DNA from: Actinomadura sp. DC4
GTDB taxonomy: Bacteria; Actinomycetota; Actinomycetes; Streptosporangiales; Streptosporangiaceae
Direction: 5' to 3'
Assembly: GCF_030406325.1 (NCBI RefSeq)
Contig: NZ_JAUEQY010000010.1
Span: 62,001-126,000, forward strand
Length of the DNA: 64,000 bases
How positions within the stretch are numbered: position 1 is the stretch's first letter; every line of letters starts with the position of its first letter. A model generated the notes under the pieces. The model searched no databases and was not told the DNA's origin. It saw nothing but the letters and a program-made list of their open reading frames with translations. This document shows, piece after piece, positions 41,358-50,573 of the stretch. A program made the position numbers and the translations under genes.

Positions 41358-42455
41358 ATGCGGCGGCGACCCCTGCTTCCTGTCGTTATGGCCATGGCGA
41401 CCGGCCTGGCGGTGGCCGCGTCGGCGTGCAGTGATCGGAGCGACGCCAAGATGCCGCCGCTCAGCATGACGCCGTCCGCGCCCGGCGGCAGCGCGTCGCC
41501 GAAGGCCGAGGCGGCGGCCAAGGAGCCGATCACGCTCGCGTTCGCGGGCGACACGCACTTCCACGCCCAGCTCGCCGCCCGTCTCGCCTCTCCGCGGACC
41601 GCGCTCGGGCCGACCATCCCCGCGCTGAAGAGCGCCGACTTCACCATGGTCAACCTGGAGACGGCGATCACGACGCGGGGCACCAAGGAGCCCAAGGAGT
41701 TCAACTTCCGCGCTCCGGCGACCGCGTTCACCGCGCTGAAGGCCGCCGGGATCGACGTCGTCTCCATGGCCAACAACCATGGCGTCGACTTCGGCCACGT
41801 CGGCCTCGTCGACTCGCTCGCGGCGATCAAGCGCTCCGGGTACCCGGTCGTCGGCATCGGCAAGAACGCCGCCGAGGCGTACAAGCCCTACTACGCGACC
41901 GTGAAGGGCACCCGGCTCGCGGTGATCGGCGCCACGCAGGTGCTCGACGACAACCTGATCGCCGGCTGGACCGCCACCGACGACCACGCCGGGCTCGCCT
42001 CGGCCAAGAACGCCCCGCGCCTGGTCCAGGAGGTGCGCAAGGCGCGCAAGCAGGCCGACGCGGTCATCGTCTACCTGCACTGGGGCCAGGAGATGAACGC
42101 CTGCCCGCTGCCCCGGCAGAAGCACCTCGCGGCGCAGCTCTCGCGCGCCGGCGCCGACATCATCGTCGGCGGCCACGCCCACGTGCCCCTCGGTGGCGGC
42201 TACTGGCACGGCAGCTACATCGACTACGGCATGGGCAACTTCTTCTTCTACGCGGCGAGCGGCCGGACCGCGGACACCGGGATCCTCCAGCTCACGCTGA
42301 ACGGCCGCAAGGTGACCAAGGCGCAGTGGCGGCCCGGGACGATCTCCGGCGGCGTGCCGCGGCTGCTCACCGGCACCGCGCGGGTGCAGGGCCTGGCCAA
42401 GTGGAACGCCCTACGGCGCTGCACCGGCCTGTCCGCCACCCCGGACACCGCCTGA
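41358..42455 (+). CDS. CapA-family lipoprotein (metallophosphatase fold)
   Basis: A 365-residue protein with a lipoprotein signal (LAVAASAC lipobox, Cys near residue 20), a short linker, and a CapA/PGA-capsule-synthesis domain: LAFAGDTHFH, MVNLETAIT, VSMANNHGVDFG, VIVYLHWGQEMN and IIVGGHAHV, which are the metal-ligand motifs. CapA relatives act in poly-gamma-glutamate synthesis, but most actinomycete copies stand alone, as here, with unknown function. ATG 41358 is preferred; GTG 41349 is possible. The 3' end overlaps the GH1 gene by 45 bases (convergent). Confidence 0.85.
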   Translation: MRRRPLLPVVMAMATGLAVAASACSDRSDAKMPPLSMTPSAPGGSASPKAEAAAKEPITLAFAGDTHFHAQLAARLASPRTALGPTIPALKSADFTMVNLETAITTRGTKEPKEFNFRAPATAFTALKAAGIDVVSMANNHGVDFGHVGLVDSLAAIKRSGYPVVGIGKNAAEAYKPYYATVKGTRLAVIGATQVLDDNLIAGWTATDDHAGLASAKNAPRLVQEVRKARKQADAVIVYLHWGQEMNACPLPRQKHLAAQLSRAGADIIVGGHAHVPLGGGYWHGSYIDYGMGNFFFYAASGRTADTGILQLTLNGRKVTKAQWRPGTISGGVPRLLTGTARVQGLAKWNALRRCTGLSATPDTA

Positions 42456-43751
42456 CCCGATCAGGTCGCGGTACCAGCGGTACGAGGCGCGAGGCGTACG
42501 GGCCTGCGTCTCGTAGTCGACGTGGACGAGGCCGAACCTCGGGTGGTAGCCCTCGGCCCACTCGAAGTTGTCCAGCAGCGACCAGACGTAGTACCCGCGC
42601 ACGTCGACGCCCTCCTCCACGGCCGCCCGTACGGCGCCGACGTGGGCGTCCAGGTAGTCGATGCGGTGCTGGTCCTCCAGCGACTCGTCGTAGGAGCAGC
42701 CGCTCTCGGTGATCTGGATCGGGGGCAGCGCCGCGCCGTACCGCTCCCGCAGCGTGAGGAGCACCCGGCGCAGCGCGTCGGGCACCACCGGCCAGCCCAT
42801 CCCGGTCACCGGCACGCCCGGCACGTCGGTCATCGCGAACGGCAGCGCGTCGCCCTCGGAGGGCGCGGCGACGCCGACCGGGCTGTAGTAGTTGACCCCG
42901 AGCACGTCGATGGGCGCGGCGATCGTGTCGAGGTCGCCGTCGCGTACGTGCGGCAGCGGCACACCGAGGTCGGGGTAGACGCCGCGCAGGATCGGGTCGG
43001 TGAACTGCCAGTTCAGCAGGTTGTCGAACGCCTCGGCGGCGGCCAGGTCCTCGGGCCGGTCGCTCGCGGCCTGCGCGGGCGTGTGGTTGTTGGCGATGGC
43101 GATCCGCCGCGCGCCGGCGTCGCGCAGGGCGGAGACGGCGAGGCCGTGGCCGAGCAGCTGGTGGTGCGCGGTGGGAAGCGCGCCGAGCATGAGCGCCTGA
43201 CCCGGCGCGAAGACGCCGAAGGCGTAGCCGTACGCCATGACGACCATCGGCTCGTTCAGTGTGATCCAGAGTTCGACGCGGTCGGCGAGCCGCTCGGCGA
43301 CGATCGCGGCGTACTCGGCGAACCGGGCGGCGGTGTCGCGGTTCATCCAGCCGCCGGCGTCCTCCAGCGGCTGCGGGAGGTCCCAGTGGTACAGCGTCGG
43401 CGCGGCGGCCAGCCCGCGTTCGGCCAGCCCGTCCACGAGTCGGTCGTAGAAGTCCAGGCCCTTGGCGTTGACCGGCCCGCTGCCCGACGGCTGCACACGC
43501 GGCCAGGCGATGGAGAAGCGGTACGCCCGCGCGCCGAGACCGGCGATCAGGTCGAGATCCTCCGGCCAGCGGTGATAGTGGTCACAGGCGACGTCGGCGT
43601 TGTGCCCGTCGCGGATCCGGCCGGGCTCGCGGCAGAACGTGTCCCAGGTCGAGACGCCGCGTCCGTCTTCGCCGGTCGCCCCCTCGATCTGGAACGCCGA
43701 GGTCGCGACTCCCCACTGAAAGTCGGGCGAAAATCCCGAAACCGGCTTCAC
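42411..43751 (-). CDS. GH1 beta-glucosidase
   Basis: A 446-residue cytoplasmic family 1 glycoside hydrolase: FQWGVATSAFQIEGA at the start, acid/base Glu167 in TLNEP, nucleophile Glu349 in ITESG, and WSLLDNFEWAEGY near the end. It hydrolyses beta-glucosides or related disaccharides; no transporter is adjacent. GTG 43751 follows GGGAGGT. It is divergent from a TetR-type regulator gene 65 bases away, which may control it. Confidence 0.93.
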   Translation of the reverse strand: MKPVSGFSPDFQWGVATSAFQIEGATGEDGRGVSTWDTFCREPGRIRDGHNADVACDHYHRWPEDLDLIAGLGARAYRFSIAWPRVQPSGSGPVNAKGLDFYDRLVDGLAERGLAAAPTLYHWDLPQPLEDAGGWMNRDTAARFAEYAAIVAERLADRVELWITLNEPMVVMAYGYAFGVFAPGQALMLGALPTAHHQLLGHGLAVSALRDAGARRIAIANNHTPAQAASDRPEDLAAAEAFDNLLNWQFTDPILRGVYPDLGVPLPHVRDGDLDTIAAPIDVLGVNYYSPVGVAAPSEGDALPFAMTDVPGVPVTGMGWPVVPDALRRVLLTLRERYGAALPPIQITESGCSYDESLEDQHRIDYLDAHVGAVRAAVEEGVDVRGYYVWSLLDNFEWAEGYHPRFGLVHVDYETQARTPRASYRWYRDLIGSGGVRGGGQAGAAP

Positions 43752-43816
43752 CGTTACCTCCCGGAGATGTGAGGAGGTTTCGGATCCTACGGGGCGGGCG
43801 CGCACTCTTAAAAGGC

Positions 43817-44449
43817 ATGATTGTACGTGTGACGACGGATACCTCGGCGCTGCGCCGACGGCCGGCCCAGCGGCGGAGCGCCGAGCGGGTACAGCGGATG
43901 CTGGACGCCTGTGCGGAGATCCTCGACGAGGCGGGCTACGACGGCCTCTCAACGACCAAGGTGGCCCAGCGCGCCGACGTCGCGATCGGCTCGGTCTACC
44001 AGTTCTTCCCCGACAAACGGGCGATCGCGCAGGAGCTGGCCCTGCGCAACCTCGAGATGTTCGGCGAGCGGGTCGCACGCGGCCTGGCCGAGGGCGACTT
44101 CGCGCACTGGTACGACGCGGTCGGCACGGTCATCGACATCTTCGTCGACATGAACCGCACCGTCGCCGGCTTCCGCGTCCTGCGCTTCGGCGACATCGCC
44201 GACGTCCGCCTGCTCGACGCCGGCGAGGAGAACAACGCGGTGGTCGCGGACCGTCTGCGGGCACTGCTCGTCGAGGCGTTCGAGGTACCCGACACCGACG
44301 AGTTCGCGCTCGCCCTCGCGGTCGCGGTGGAGGCCGCGGACGCGGTGCTCAAACTCGCCTTCCGTGACGTACGCGACGGCGACCCCGCGCTGCTCACCGA
44401 GGCGGAGCGGCTCATCACCGGTTACCTCGCCCACCACTTCGAGGCGTAA
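43817..44449 (+). CDS. TetR-family regulator
   Basis: A 210-residue regulator: helix-turn-helix at about 22-66 (RVQRMLDACAEILDEAGYDGLSTTKVA ... GSVYQFFPDKRAI) and a C-terminal all-helical ligand domain. Divergent from the GH1 gene; autoregulation and control of the glycosidase are inferred from position only. ATG 43817 has AAAAGG close upstream; GTG 43829 is an alternative. Confidence 0.85.
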   Translation: MIVRVTTDTSALRRRPAQRRSAERVQRMLDACAEILDEAGYDGLSTTKVAQRADVAIGSVYQFFPDKRAIAQELALRNLEMFGERVARGLAEGDFAHWYDAVGTVIDIFVDMNRTVAGFRVLRFGDIADVRLLDAGEENNAVVADRLRALLVEAFEVPDTDEFALALAVAVEAADAVLKLAFRDVRDGDPALLTEAERLITGYLAHHFEA

Positions 44450-44507
44450 GGCATAGCGGCCGCGGCCGGGACGCGTCTGAAGGGGGACGACAGCCCCGGA
44501 GGTGACG

Positions 44508-45020
44508 ATGGATGCCGCGGCGGAGCGGGACTTCCGCGAGTTCGTCGAGGCGAGGTCCTCGGCGCTCATGCGTATGGCGTTCCTTCTCACCGGCGGGGAC
44601 CAGTACGCCGCCGAGGACCTCGTGCAGACCGCGCTCGCCAAGGTGGCCGTGCGCTGGCGGAGCATCGACACCCCGGAGAGCTACGTCCGGCAGGTGATCT
44701 ACCGCCAGCAGGTCAGCTGGTGGCGCCTCAAGTGGCACCGCCGCGAGACCAACGTGGCGGTCCTGCCCGACGAGGTGCGCGAGGACGGGACCTCGGCGGT
44801 GGACCTGCGGATGACGGTACGCGCGGCGCTGGCACGGCTCACACCGCGGCAGCGCGCGGTCCTCGTGCTCCGCTTCTTCGAGGACCTCCCCGAGGCCGAG
44901 GTGGCCCGATTGCTGGAGTGCAGCGTGGGCACCGTACGTAGCACCACTCACCGATCTCTCGCCCGGCTCCGTGTCGTGGCCCCCGAGCTGGAAGAGACCC
45001 TGAAGGAGGTCCGGCAGTGA
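44508..45020 (+). CDS. ECF sigma factor, SigE family
   Basis: A 170-residue sigma-70 family protein of the actinobacterial SigE group: region 2 (RDFREFVEARSSALMRMAFLLTGG ... AAEDLVQTALAKVAVRW) and region 4 (LTPRQRAVLVLRFFEDLPEAEVARLLECSVGTVRSTTHRSL). ATG 44508 follows GGAGGT. Its stop overlaps the start of the next gene (GTGA), so a membrane protein is co-translated; that partner may act as anti-sigma or sensor. Confidence 0.9.
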   Translation: MDAAAERDFREFVEARSSALMRMAFLLTGGDQYAAEDLVQTALAKVAVRWRSIDTPESYVRQVIYRQQVSWWRLKWHRRETNVAVLPDEVREDGTSAVDLRMTVRAALARLTPRQRAVLVLRFFEDLPEAEVARLLECSVGTVRSTTHRSLARLRVVAPELEETLKEVRQ

Positions 45021-46141
45021 ACACCGAGACCTACGTCCGGAAGGTCCTCGACGAGTGGTCCGACGAGGCCCGGGTGCCACCCGGGCTCGCCGACAGGGCC
45101 CTGAAGCGGCGTACGGAAGGGCGCTTCACCAAGGCCGTGCTGGCCGTCGGGATGGTGGCGCTCCTCGTGGGGGCGGGCGTGGCGGTCGACACCCGGCTCA
45201 CGCCGGACCCGGCGCCGCGCCCCGTCGACACCTCGCTGCACACCGACCCTGCCGACGCGCCGCCCAAGCGGCTCGTCGCCGCGGGCACCATCGCCCTGTC
45301 CGCCTACCGGACGCTTTCCTACAGCGGGGGCGAGCAGAGCTCCGTCTGGTACCTCTACGATCCCGCGTCCGGCGGTTACGAGAAGGTCCCCTGGGCGTGG
45401 GTCGCCGTGGCGCCCGGCCTGCGGCAGGCCGCCGTCCTCGACGGGCCGCTGCCGAGCGCGCACGTCGGCATCCTCGACATGAAGACGCGGCGGGTCCGCT
45501 GGATCGGGCTCCGGGCCGCCGCCGGCGGTCTCGCCTGGTCGCCGGACGGAAAGCGGCTGCTCGTGACGACGTACGCCACCGACCCGGACAAGAACTACCG
45601 CAAGGGCACGGGGGCGCGGACCGGGTTCATCGTGGTCGACCCCGTGTCCGCCGAGGCGCACTTCCACGGCCTGCTGTTCGACCGCGCGAACCCGAACGGC
45701 AGGCAGGACCTCGGCTGGAGCAGGGACGGCAGGCTCGTCTACGCCCCGAGCATGAACTTCTTCCCGCCGACCAGGCTCTTCTACGACCTGAACGGTGCGC
45801 CGCGACCGGCTCCCGCGCACGAGGCGGACCAGATGGAGGTGGCCGGGATCTCCCCGGACGGACGTCTCATGGCCACGCACGCGAGGATGGACCTGTCCGT
45901 CGACGACACGGCGACCGGACGGCAGGTGAGCGCCCTTCCGGTCTGGCAGATGGTCGCCTGGGCCGACAACAGCCACCTCATCGTCTTGATGTGCGATCGG
46001 GGTGACAAGTGCGGCGGTCCGCGCACGTTCAGCTTCCGATACGCCCTGATGAGCGTCGACGGCAGGACGACGATCCCGCTCACCGGCTACAAGCCGAACG
46101 CCTATGTGAACTCCTGGCAGCCGGAGTTCACCCACCGCTAG
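45017..46141 (+). CDS. Membrane-anchored beta-propeller-like protein, sigma-factor partner
   Basis: A 374-residue protein: cytoplasmic N-terminus (about 1-35), one membrane helix (AVLAVGMVALLVGAGVAV, about 40-57) and an extracellular part with WD40/PD40-type strands (GGLAWSPDGKRLLV, DLGWSRDGRLVY, VAGISPDGRLMA, MVAWADNSHLIV). It starts inside the sigma-factor stop. Co-translation with a sigma factor suggests that it controls it, but the N-terminus has no zinc-binding anti-sigma motif, so this is inference. Families of this kind are common beside SigE-type factors in Streptosporangiales. Confidence 0.75.
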   Translation: MNTETYVRKVLDEWSDEARVPPGLADRALKRRTEGRFTKAVLAVGMVALLVGAGVAVDTRLTPDPAPRPVDTSLHTDPADAPPKRLVAAGTIALSAYRTLSYSGGEQSSVWYLYDPASGGYEKVPWAWVAVAPGLRQAAVLDGPLPSAHVGILDMKTRRVRWIGLRAAAGGLAWSPDGKRLLVTTYATDPDKNYRKGTGARTGFIVVDPVSAEAHFHGLLFDRANPNGRQDLGWSRDGRLVYAPSMNFFPPTRLFYDLNGAPRPAPAHEADQMEVAGISPDGRLMATHARMDLSVDDTATGRQVSALPVWQMVAWADNSHLIVLMCDRGDKCGGPRTFSFRYALMSVDGRTTIPLTGYKPNAYVNSWQPEFTHR

Positions 46142-46160
46142 CGATGACAAATGTCATCGC
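46141..46160 (+). promoter_or_regulatory. 20-bp perfect palindrome upstream of the ABC-2/two-component operon
   Basis: Arms GCGATGACA and TGTCATCGC around a central AA, ending 57 bases before the ABC ATPase start and touching the previous stop. It is a likely operator, most simply for the NarL-type regulator encoded by the fourth gene of the operon. Confidence 0.65.
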
Positions 46161-46216
46161 CAACGCAGGATCGGCGACACTACGCCACCGATCAGCGCTT
46201 ACCTAGCGTTGTCCCC

Positions 46217-47104
46217 ATGAACGCGATCACCTTCACGGGAGTGTCGAAGAGCTACGACACGGTCCGCGCCGTCGAGACGCTCGACCTGGAGATCGGCGCG
46301 GGCCAGGCCGTCGCGCTGCTGGGTCCCAACGGCGCCGGCAAGTCCACCTCCATCGGCATGCTGCTCGGGCTCGTACGGCCCTCGGGCGGCACCGTCACCG
46401 TCTTCGGCGACAGCCCGGACGCGGCCGTCCGCGCCGGCAAGGTCGGGGCGATGCTCCAGGACGGCTCCCTCGTGGCGGGGGTGACCGTACGCGAGGTCGT
46501 GGAGTTCGTCCGCGGCCTCTACCCCGAGCCGATGCCGCTCGATGAGGTCCTGTCCCTGGCGAACCTGACCTCTCTCGCCAGGCGCCGCGCCGACCAGTTG
46601 TCCGGCGGGCAGGCGCAGCGCGTACGGTTCGCGATCGCCATCGCGGGCGCGCCCCGGCTACTGGTCCTGGACGAGCCGACCGCGGCGATGGACGTGGAGT
46701 CCCGGCGCTCGTTCTGGGCGAGCATGCGCGAGTACGCCGCCGGCGGCCGGACCATCCTGTTCGCCACGCACTACATGGAAGAAGCGGACGAGAACGCCGA
46801 CCGGATCATCGTGATGGCCCGCGGCCGCATCGTCGCCGACGGCACCGCCCAGGTGATCAAGGCCGCCGCCGGGGGCCGTACGGTCCGGTTCACGATCGGC
46901 GAGCAGCCCACGGTGGGGCTCGACACGCTCCCCGGCGTCACCGGCGTCGAGCTGCGCGGAGGGACCGCGCAACTGCGCACCACCGACCCCGACGCGACCG
47001 TCCAGGCGCTGTACGCCTCCGGCATCCAGGTCCGTGACCTGGAGGTCAAGGGCGCCGACCTCGAAGACGCGTTCCTGTCCCTCACCGGCGACAACCAGAA
47101 CTAG
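46217..47104 (+). CDS. ABC-2 type exporter, ATP-binding subunit
   Basis: A 295-residue ATPase: Walker A LLGPNGAGKSTSIG (about 35-48), signature LSGGQAQRVRFAIAIAG, Walker B LLVLDEPTAAMD, switch His in FATHYMEEAD. The last 80 residues form the extension usual in drug and lipid exporters of this class (DrrA/NatA-like). First gene of an operon with its permease, a kinase and a regulator. ATG follows a CCCC stretch with no ribosome site, so a leaderless transcript is plausible. Confidence 0.9.
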   Translation: MNAITFTGVSKSYDTVRAVETLDLEIGAGQAVALLGPNGAGKSTSIGMLLGLVRPSGGTVTVFGDSPDAAVRAGKVGAMLQDGSLVAGVTVREVVEFVRGLYPEPMPLDEVLSLANLTSLARRRADQLSGGQAQRVRFAIAIAGAPRLLVLDEPTAAMDVESRRSFWASMREYAAGGRTILFATHYMEEADENADRIIVMARGRIVADGTAQVIKAAAGGRTVRFTIGEQPTVGLDTLPGVTGVELRGGTAQLRTTDPDATVQALYASGIQVRDLEVKGADLEDAFLSLTGDNQN

Positions 47105-47119
47105 AAGAGGATCCCTACG

Positions 47120-47863
47120 ATGCTTCGCTATCTCCTGCTGGAAATGCGCCGGATGTACCGGGACCGCCGCTTCGTGTTCTTCACCGTCGCCATGCCGGTC
47201 GCGTTCTACCTGCTCTGGTCGAACATCTTCGCCAAGGGCGACGGCGTGGAGTCCGACACCGGCCTGAACGCCGCGACGTACCTGCTGGTCTCGATGGCCT
47301 CCTTCGGCGCCCTCGGCGCGGCGCTGACGACGACCGGGCCCCGGCTCGCGGCCGAGCGGCAGACCGGCTGGCTGCGGCAGCTCCAGGTCACCCCGCTGCG
47401 GCCCGCCGCCGTGATCACCGCCAAGATCATCGCGTCGATGTGCCTGGCGCTGCCGTCCCTCATCGTCGTCGGGCTCACCGCCGCGCTCACCCAGCACGTA
47501 CGGCTCTCGCCGGGGGAGTGGGCCGCGATGATCGCCCTGATGTGGGTCGGCACGCTGCCGTTCGCGGCGCTGGGCACGCTCATCGGCTCGCTCGTGGGCA
47601 CGGACGCCGCGCAGCCGCTGACCGTGGCCTGCCTCTTCGGCCTGTCGATCCTGGGCGGGATCTGGATGTCGGTGAGCATCCTGCCCAAGACGCTGCGGCA
47701 CATCGCGCACTGGATGCCCTCGAACCGGTACGCGGACCTCGGCTGGAGCGCCGTCGCCGGCCACGCACCGCCCGCCTCGGACTTCTTCATCCTCGCCGGC
47801 TGGACCGTGGGCCTCGGTGCCCTTGCGATCATGGCCTACCGTCGCGCTACCGTTCGAGTCTGA
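47120..47863 (+). CDS. ABC-2 type exporter, permease subunit
   Basis: A 247-residue protein with six membrane helices and the ABC-2 pattern: MRRMYRDRRFVFFTVAMPVAFYLLW at the start, RQTGWLRQLQVTPLRP coupling region, and helices to residue 240. Ribosome site AGAGGAT. Substrate is unknown; the linked DesK-like kinase suggests response to membrane or envelope stress. Its stop overlaps the kinase start. Confidence 0.9.
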   Translation: MLRYLLLEMRRMYRDRRFVFFTVAMPVAFYLLWSNIFAKGDGVESDTGLNAATYLLVSMASFGALGAALTTTGPRLAAERQTGWLRQLQVTPLRPAAVITAKIIASMCLALPSLIVVGLTAALTQHVRLSPGEWAAMIALMWVGTLPFAALGTLIGSLVGTDAAQPLTVACLFGLSILGGIWMSVSILPKTLRHIAHWMPSNRYADLGWSAVAGHAPPASDFFILAGWTVGLGALAIMAYRRATVRV

Positions 47864-49023
47864 TGAACCTGTCCACCTCCTACGATCTCGAGCGGGCATC
47901 CACACCCGGCACCTGGCGCCGGGCGGTGTGGAGCTCGCTCGGGCTCGTTTACCTGTTCGTGTGGCCGCTCAGCGACCTGTTCCAGCACCCGCACACCACC
48001 ACGCGGGTCGTCCTGTCGTTCCTCGCGATCGGCTCGTACGCGGCCTCGTTCGTCGGTCTGATACTCGTCAACAATCCGTGGACCGGGGTCATCGCCCGGC
48101 CGATCTGGATCATGCTCGGCGTCACCACCGTCCTGGCGATCGCCTATCCGCTCCTGTTCGGCTCGGCCTGGAGCGCGCTGCCGATCTATCTCGGCATCGC
48201 GTACGCGATGGCGCTCCCGCCAGGCTGGGCGCCGCGTGGGGTGGCCGGGGCGGCCGCGCTCACGCTCCTCCTCTGCCTGCTGGCGGGCGCGCCCGGCGGC
48301 ACCTCGGCCCTCCTGGCCTTCGAGGCGCTGACCATCGGCATGCTGATGGTGGCGTTCCGCACCAGCCGGATCCTCGTGGTGCAGCTCCGCGAGGCCCGCG
48401 GTGAGGTCGCCCGGCTCGCCGCGAGCGAGGAGCGGCTGCGCATCTCCCGCGACCTGCACGACCTGCTCGGCCACACGCTGTCGCTCATCGTGCTCAAGAG
48501 CGAGGTGGCCACCCGCCTGGCCGACCGCGACCTGGACCGCAGCCTCGCCGAGGTGCGCGACATCGAGTCCGTCGCCCGGCAGGCGCTCGCCGACGTACGC
48601 GAGGCGATCTCCGGCTACCGCCAGCGCAGCCTGACCGACGAACTGCAGAACTCCCGTGGCGTCCTGGCCGCGGCCGACATCGAGCTGACCGTCACGACCT
48701 CCGGCACACCGCTGCCCGACCAGATCGACGGCCTGTTCGGCTGGGCGGTACGCGAGGGCGTCACCAACATCGTCCGGCACTCCCGCGCCCGTACGGCGAC
48801 GATCACGGTCCGCCGGGAGCCGGACGCGGCCGTCCTGGAGATCGTCGACGACGGCGTGGGCGGGACCGAGGCCGTGCAGGGCAACGGCCTGCGCGGGCTC
48901 GGCGAGCGAGTGGGGCTGTCGGGCGGTACCGTCGAGTCGGGGCCGCGCGCCGACGGCGGCCATCGCCTGACCGTACGCGCGCCGCTGGAGACCCCGGCCC
49001 GCCACGAACCCGCAGGCGCCTGA
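47863..49023 (+). CDS. DesK/NarL-type sensor histidine kinase
   Basis: A 386-residue kinase: five to six membrane helices (about 22-165), HisKA_3 with His199 in RISRDLHDLLGHTLSLI, and HATPase_c with VREGVTNIVRHS and DDGVGG ... GLRGLGERV. The helix-rich sensor without an external domain resembles DesK and LiaS, which read membrane state. The ATG overlaps the permease stop. It is the partner of the regulator at 49062. Confidence 0.9.
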   Translation: MNLSTSYDLERASTPGTWRRAVWSSLGLVYLFVWPLSDLFQHPHTTTRVVLSFLAIGSYAASFVGLILVNNPWTGVIARPIWIMLGVTTVLAIAYPLLFGSAWSALPIYLGIAYAMALPPGWAPRGVAGAAALTLLLCLLAGAPGGTSALLAFEALTIGMLMVAFRTSRILVVQLREARGEVARLAASEERLRISRDLHDLLGHTLSLIVLKSEVATRLADRDLDRSLAEVRDIESVARQALADVREAISGYRQRSLTDELQNSRGVLAAADIELTVTTSGTPLPDQIDGLFGWAVREGVTNIVRHSRARTATITVRREPDAAVLEIVDDGVGGTEAVQGNGLRGLGERVGLSGGTVESGPRADGGHRLTVRAPLETPARHEPAGA

Positions 49024-49061
49024 CCCCCCGTTCAAGAACGGCATCCTCTAGAGTCGCTGCC

Positions 49062-49667
49062 GTGATCCGGGTGCTGCTCGCCGAGGACCAGGGGATGGTG
49101 CGCGGTGCGCTCGCGACGCTCCTCGGTCTCGAAGACGACATCGAAGTGGTCGGCGAGGCCGCGAACGGTGAGGAGGCGGTCACCGTCGCCGCGTCCGCGC
49201 GGCCCGACGTCGCGCTGCTCGACATCGAGATGCCCGGCAAGGACGGCATCACCGCCGCCGCCGAGATCCGCAGGAGCCTGCCGGACTGCCGGATCGTCAT
49301 CCTCACGACGTTCGGCCGGCCGGGCTATCTCCGGCGCGCGATGGAGGCCGGTGCGTCGGCGTTCCTGGTCAAGGACAGCCCGGCGAAGGACCTCGCCTCC
49401 GCGATCCGCCGCGTCCTCGCAGGTGAGCGCGTCATCGACCCGGCCCTGGCGGCCGCCGCGCTGAGCGCCGGGCCCAACCCCCTGTCGGCCCGCGAGCGCG
49501 ACGTGCTCGCCGCCGCGGCGGACGGCTCCACGATCGGCGACGTCGCCGTACGGCTGCATCTGTCCGAGGGGACCGTGCGCAACTACCTGTCGGCGGCCAT
49601 CCGCAAGACCTCGGCGCGCAACCGCATCGAGGCGGTCCAGGCCGCCGAACGCCAGGGCTGGCTCTGA
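49062..49667 (+). CDS. DesR/NarL-type response regulator
   Basis: A 201-residue regulator: receiver with LAEDQGMVRGAL, Asp54 (ALLDIEMPGKDG) and LVKDSPAKDL; LuxR helix-turn-helix at about 140-195 (LSARERDVLAAAADGSTIGDVA, EGTVRNYLSAAIRKT). It starts at a GTG 38 bases after the kinase. The 20-base palindrome before the operon is its best candidate site. Confidence 0.92.
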   Translation: MIRVLLAEDQGMVRGALATLLGLEDDIEVVGEAANGEEAVTVAASARPDVALLDIEMPGKDGITAAAEIRRSLPDCRIVILTTFGRPGYLRRAMEAGASAFLVKDSPAKDLASAIRRVLAGERVIDPALAAAALSAGPNPLSARERDVLAAAADGSTIGDVAVRLHLSEGTVRNYLSAAIRKTSARNRIEAVQAAERQGWL

Positions 49668-49682
49668 CTTCTTTACCCTCCC

Positions 49683-49711
49683 TTGACCGAGCCGGCGGCG
49701 CAGCCCAGAAT
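49683..49711 (+). promoter_or_regulatory. Candidate promoter of the first zinc-ribbon paralogue
   Basis: TTGACC (49683-49688), 17 bases, CAGAAT (49706-49711), 34 bases before the ATG. The same CCCTTGACCGA core occurs at 51112-51122 before the second paralogue, at a similar distance (about 57 bases from TTGACC to the ATG). Confidence 0.5.
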
Positions 49712-49745
49712 CCGCGTAATCACGACCGTCACGGAGGAGCTGGGC

Positions 49746-50360
49746 ATGGCGCCACTGATCGAGAAAAGGCAGCAGGCACAGTTCGGCCATCGGACCAACT
49801 TCTGGGCACTGCCAGGGTCCGCGCCGAACACCGTCTCATGGCACTACAAGACCCAGGACTGGGTGGTGAAACGACCGGAAGACGGTGAGCCCGCCTTTCG
49901 GCGTACGGTTCGGTGCAAGACGTGCCGCAAATTGCTTGCCTATCGAATTCACAGCATCGAGGCCACGCTCGACCGTTACGACCGCTGGCGCGCCGGTGCC
50001 TATGGCGGCCTCACGCTGCTCGTCCTCGGACTGATCGGTCTTGTCTTCGTTCTCATCGTCGGAGGGAGCGCGATACGGGTCGGTCTCGTGGCCGCGGCCA
50101 TTGGAGCAGGCGCCATGTCGGGCTGGATATTCGGGCTGGTCGCCGCCTGTGAGAACGGCGTCTCCGGACACTTCAACGGCTGGCCGGGGGCCACGAAGCA
50201 CGCGGTCGTTCTCCGCGACCGGTCGGCGAACGTGCCGGAGCTGGCGTGCCCGCGCTGTGGCCATCGGGAGGAGTTCTCAGGCGACGTCGAGGGCCCTCCG
50301 GAGGGGCGGTACCAGGCCGCAAAGGCCCGCCTGGATCGGCACGAATGCCGTACGCCCTGA
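49746..50360 (+). CDS. Uncharacterised two-helix membrane protein with split zinc ribbon, paralogue 1
   Basis: A 204-residue protein of no family I recognise. The N-terminal part has ANTVS-type sequence, YKTQDWVVKRPEDGEPAFRR and CKTC (about 59-62); two adjacent membrane helices follow (about 85-135); then SGHFNGWPGATKHAV, a second Cys pair CPRCGH and a final RLDRHEC. The Cys/His set on both sides of the helices could build one zinc site if both ends are cytoplasmic. ATG 49746 follows GGAGGAG. A full-length paralogue lies at 51177, with an RsbW-like gene between. Confidence 0.75.
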   Translation: MAPLIEKRQQAQFGHRTNFWALPGSAPNTVSWHYKTQDWVVKRPEDGEPAFRRTVRCKTCRKLLAYRIHSIEATLDRYDRWRAGAYGGLTLLVLGLIGLVFVLIVGGSAIRVGLVAAAIGAGAMSGWIFGLVAACENGVSGHFNGWPGATKHAVVLRDRSANVPELACPRCGHREEFSGDVEGPPEGRYQAAKARLDRHECRTP

Positions 50361-50573
50361 TCATATCTCGACACGCAGAGTCATCTTCTGCTGGTTTCGG
50401 GGGGAAGCTTTCGCTCCAATTGGAAAGACCTGAAGTCCGCGACTTGAAATGACTCAGACCAATTGCATGGTCATTTGTCGGGACTTCTCGCAAAGTCTTG
50501 CATGGTGCCTTCTCGTGGTGCTTCACTCGACCACACCGCGTGGCGGTTCCACGAGACGAAAGGGCGTTATTCG

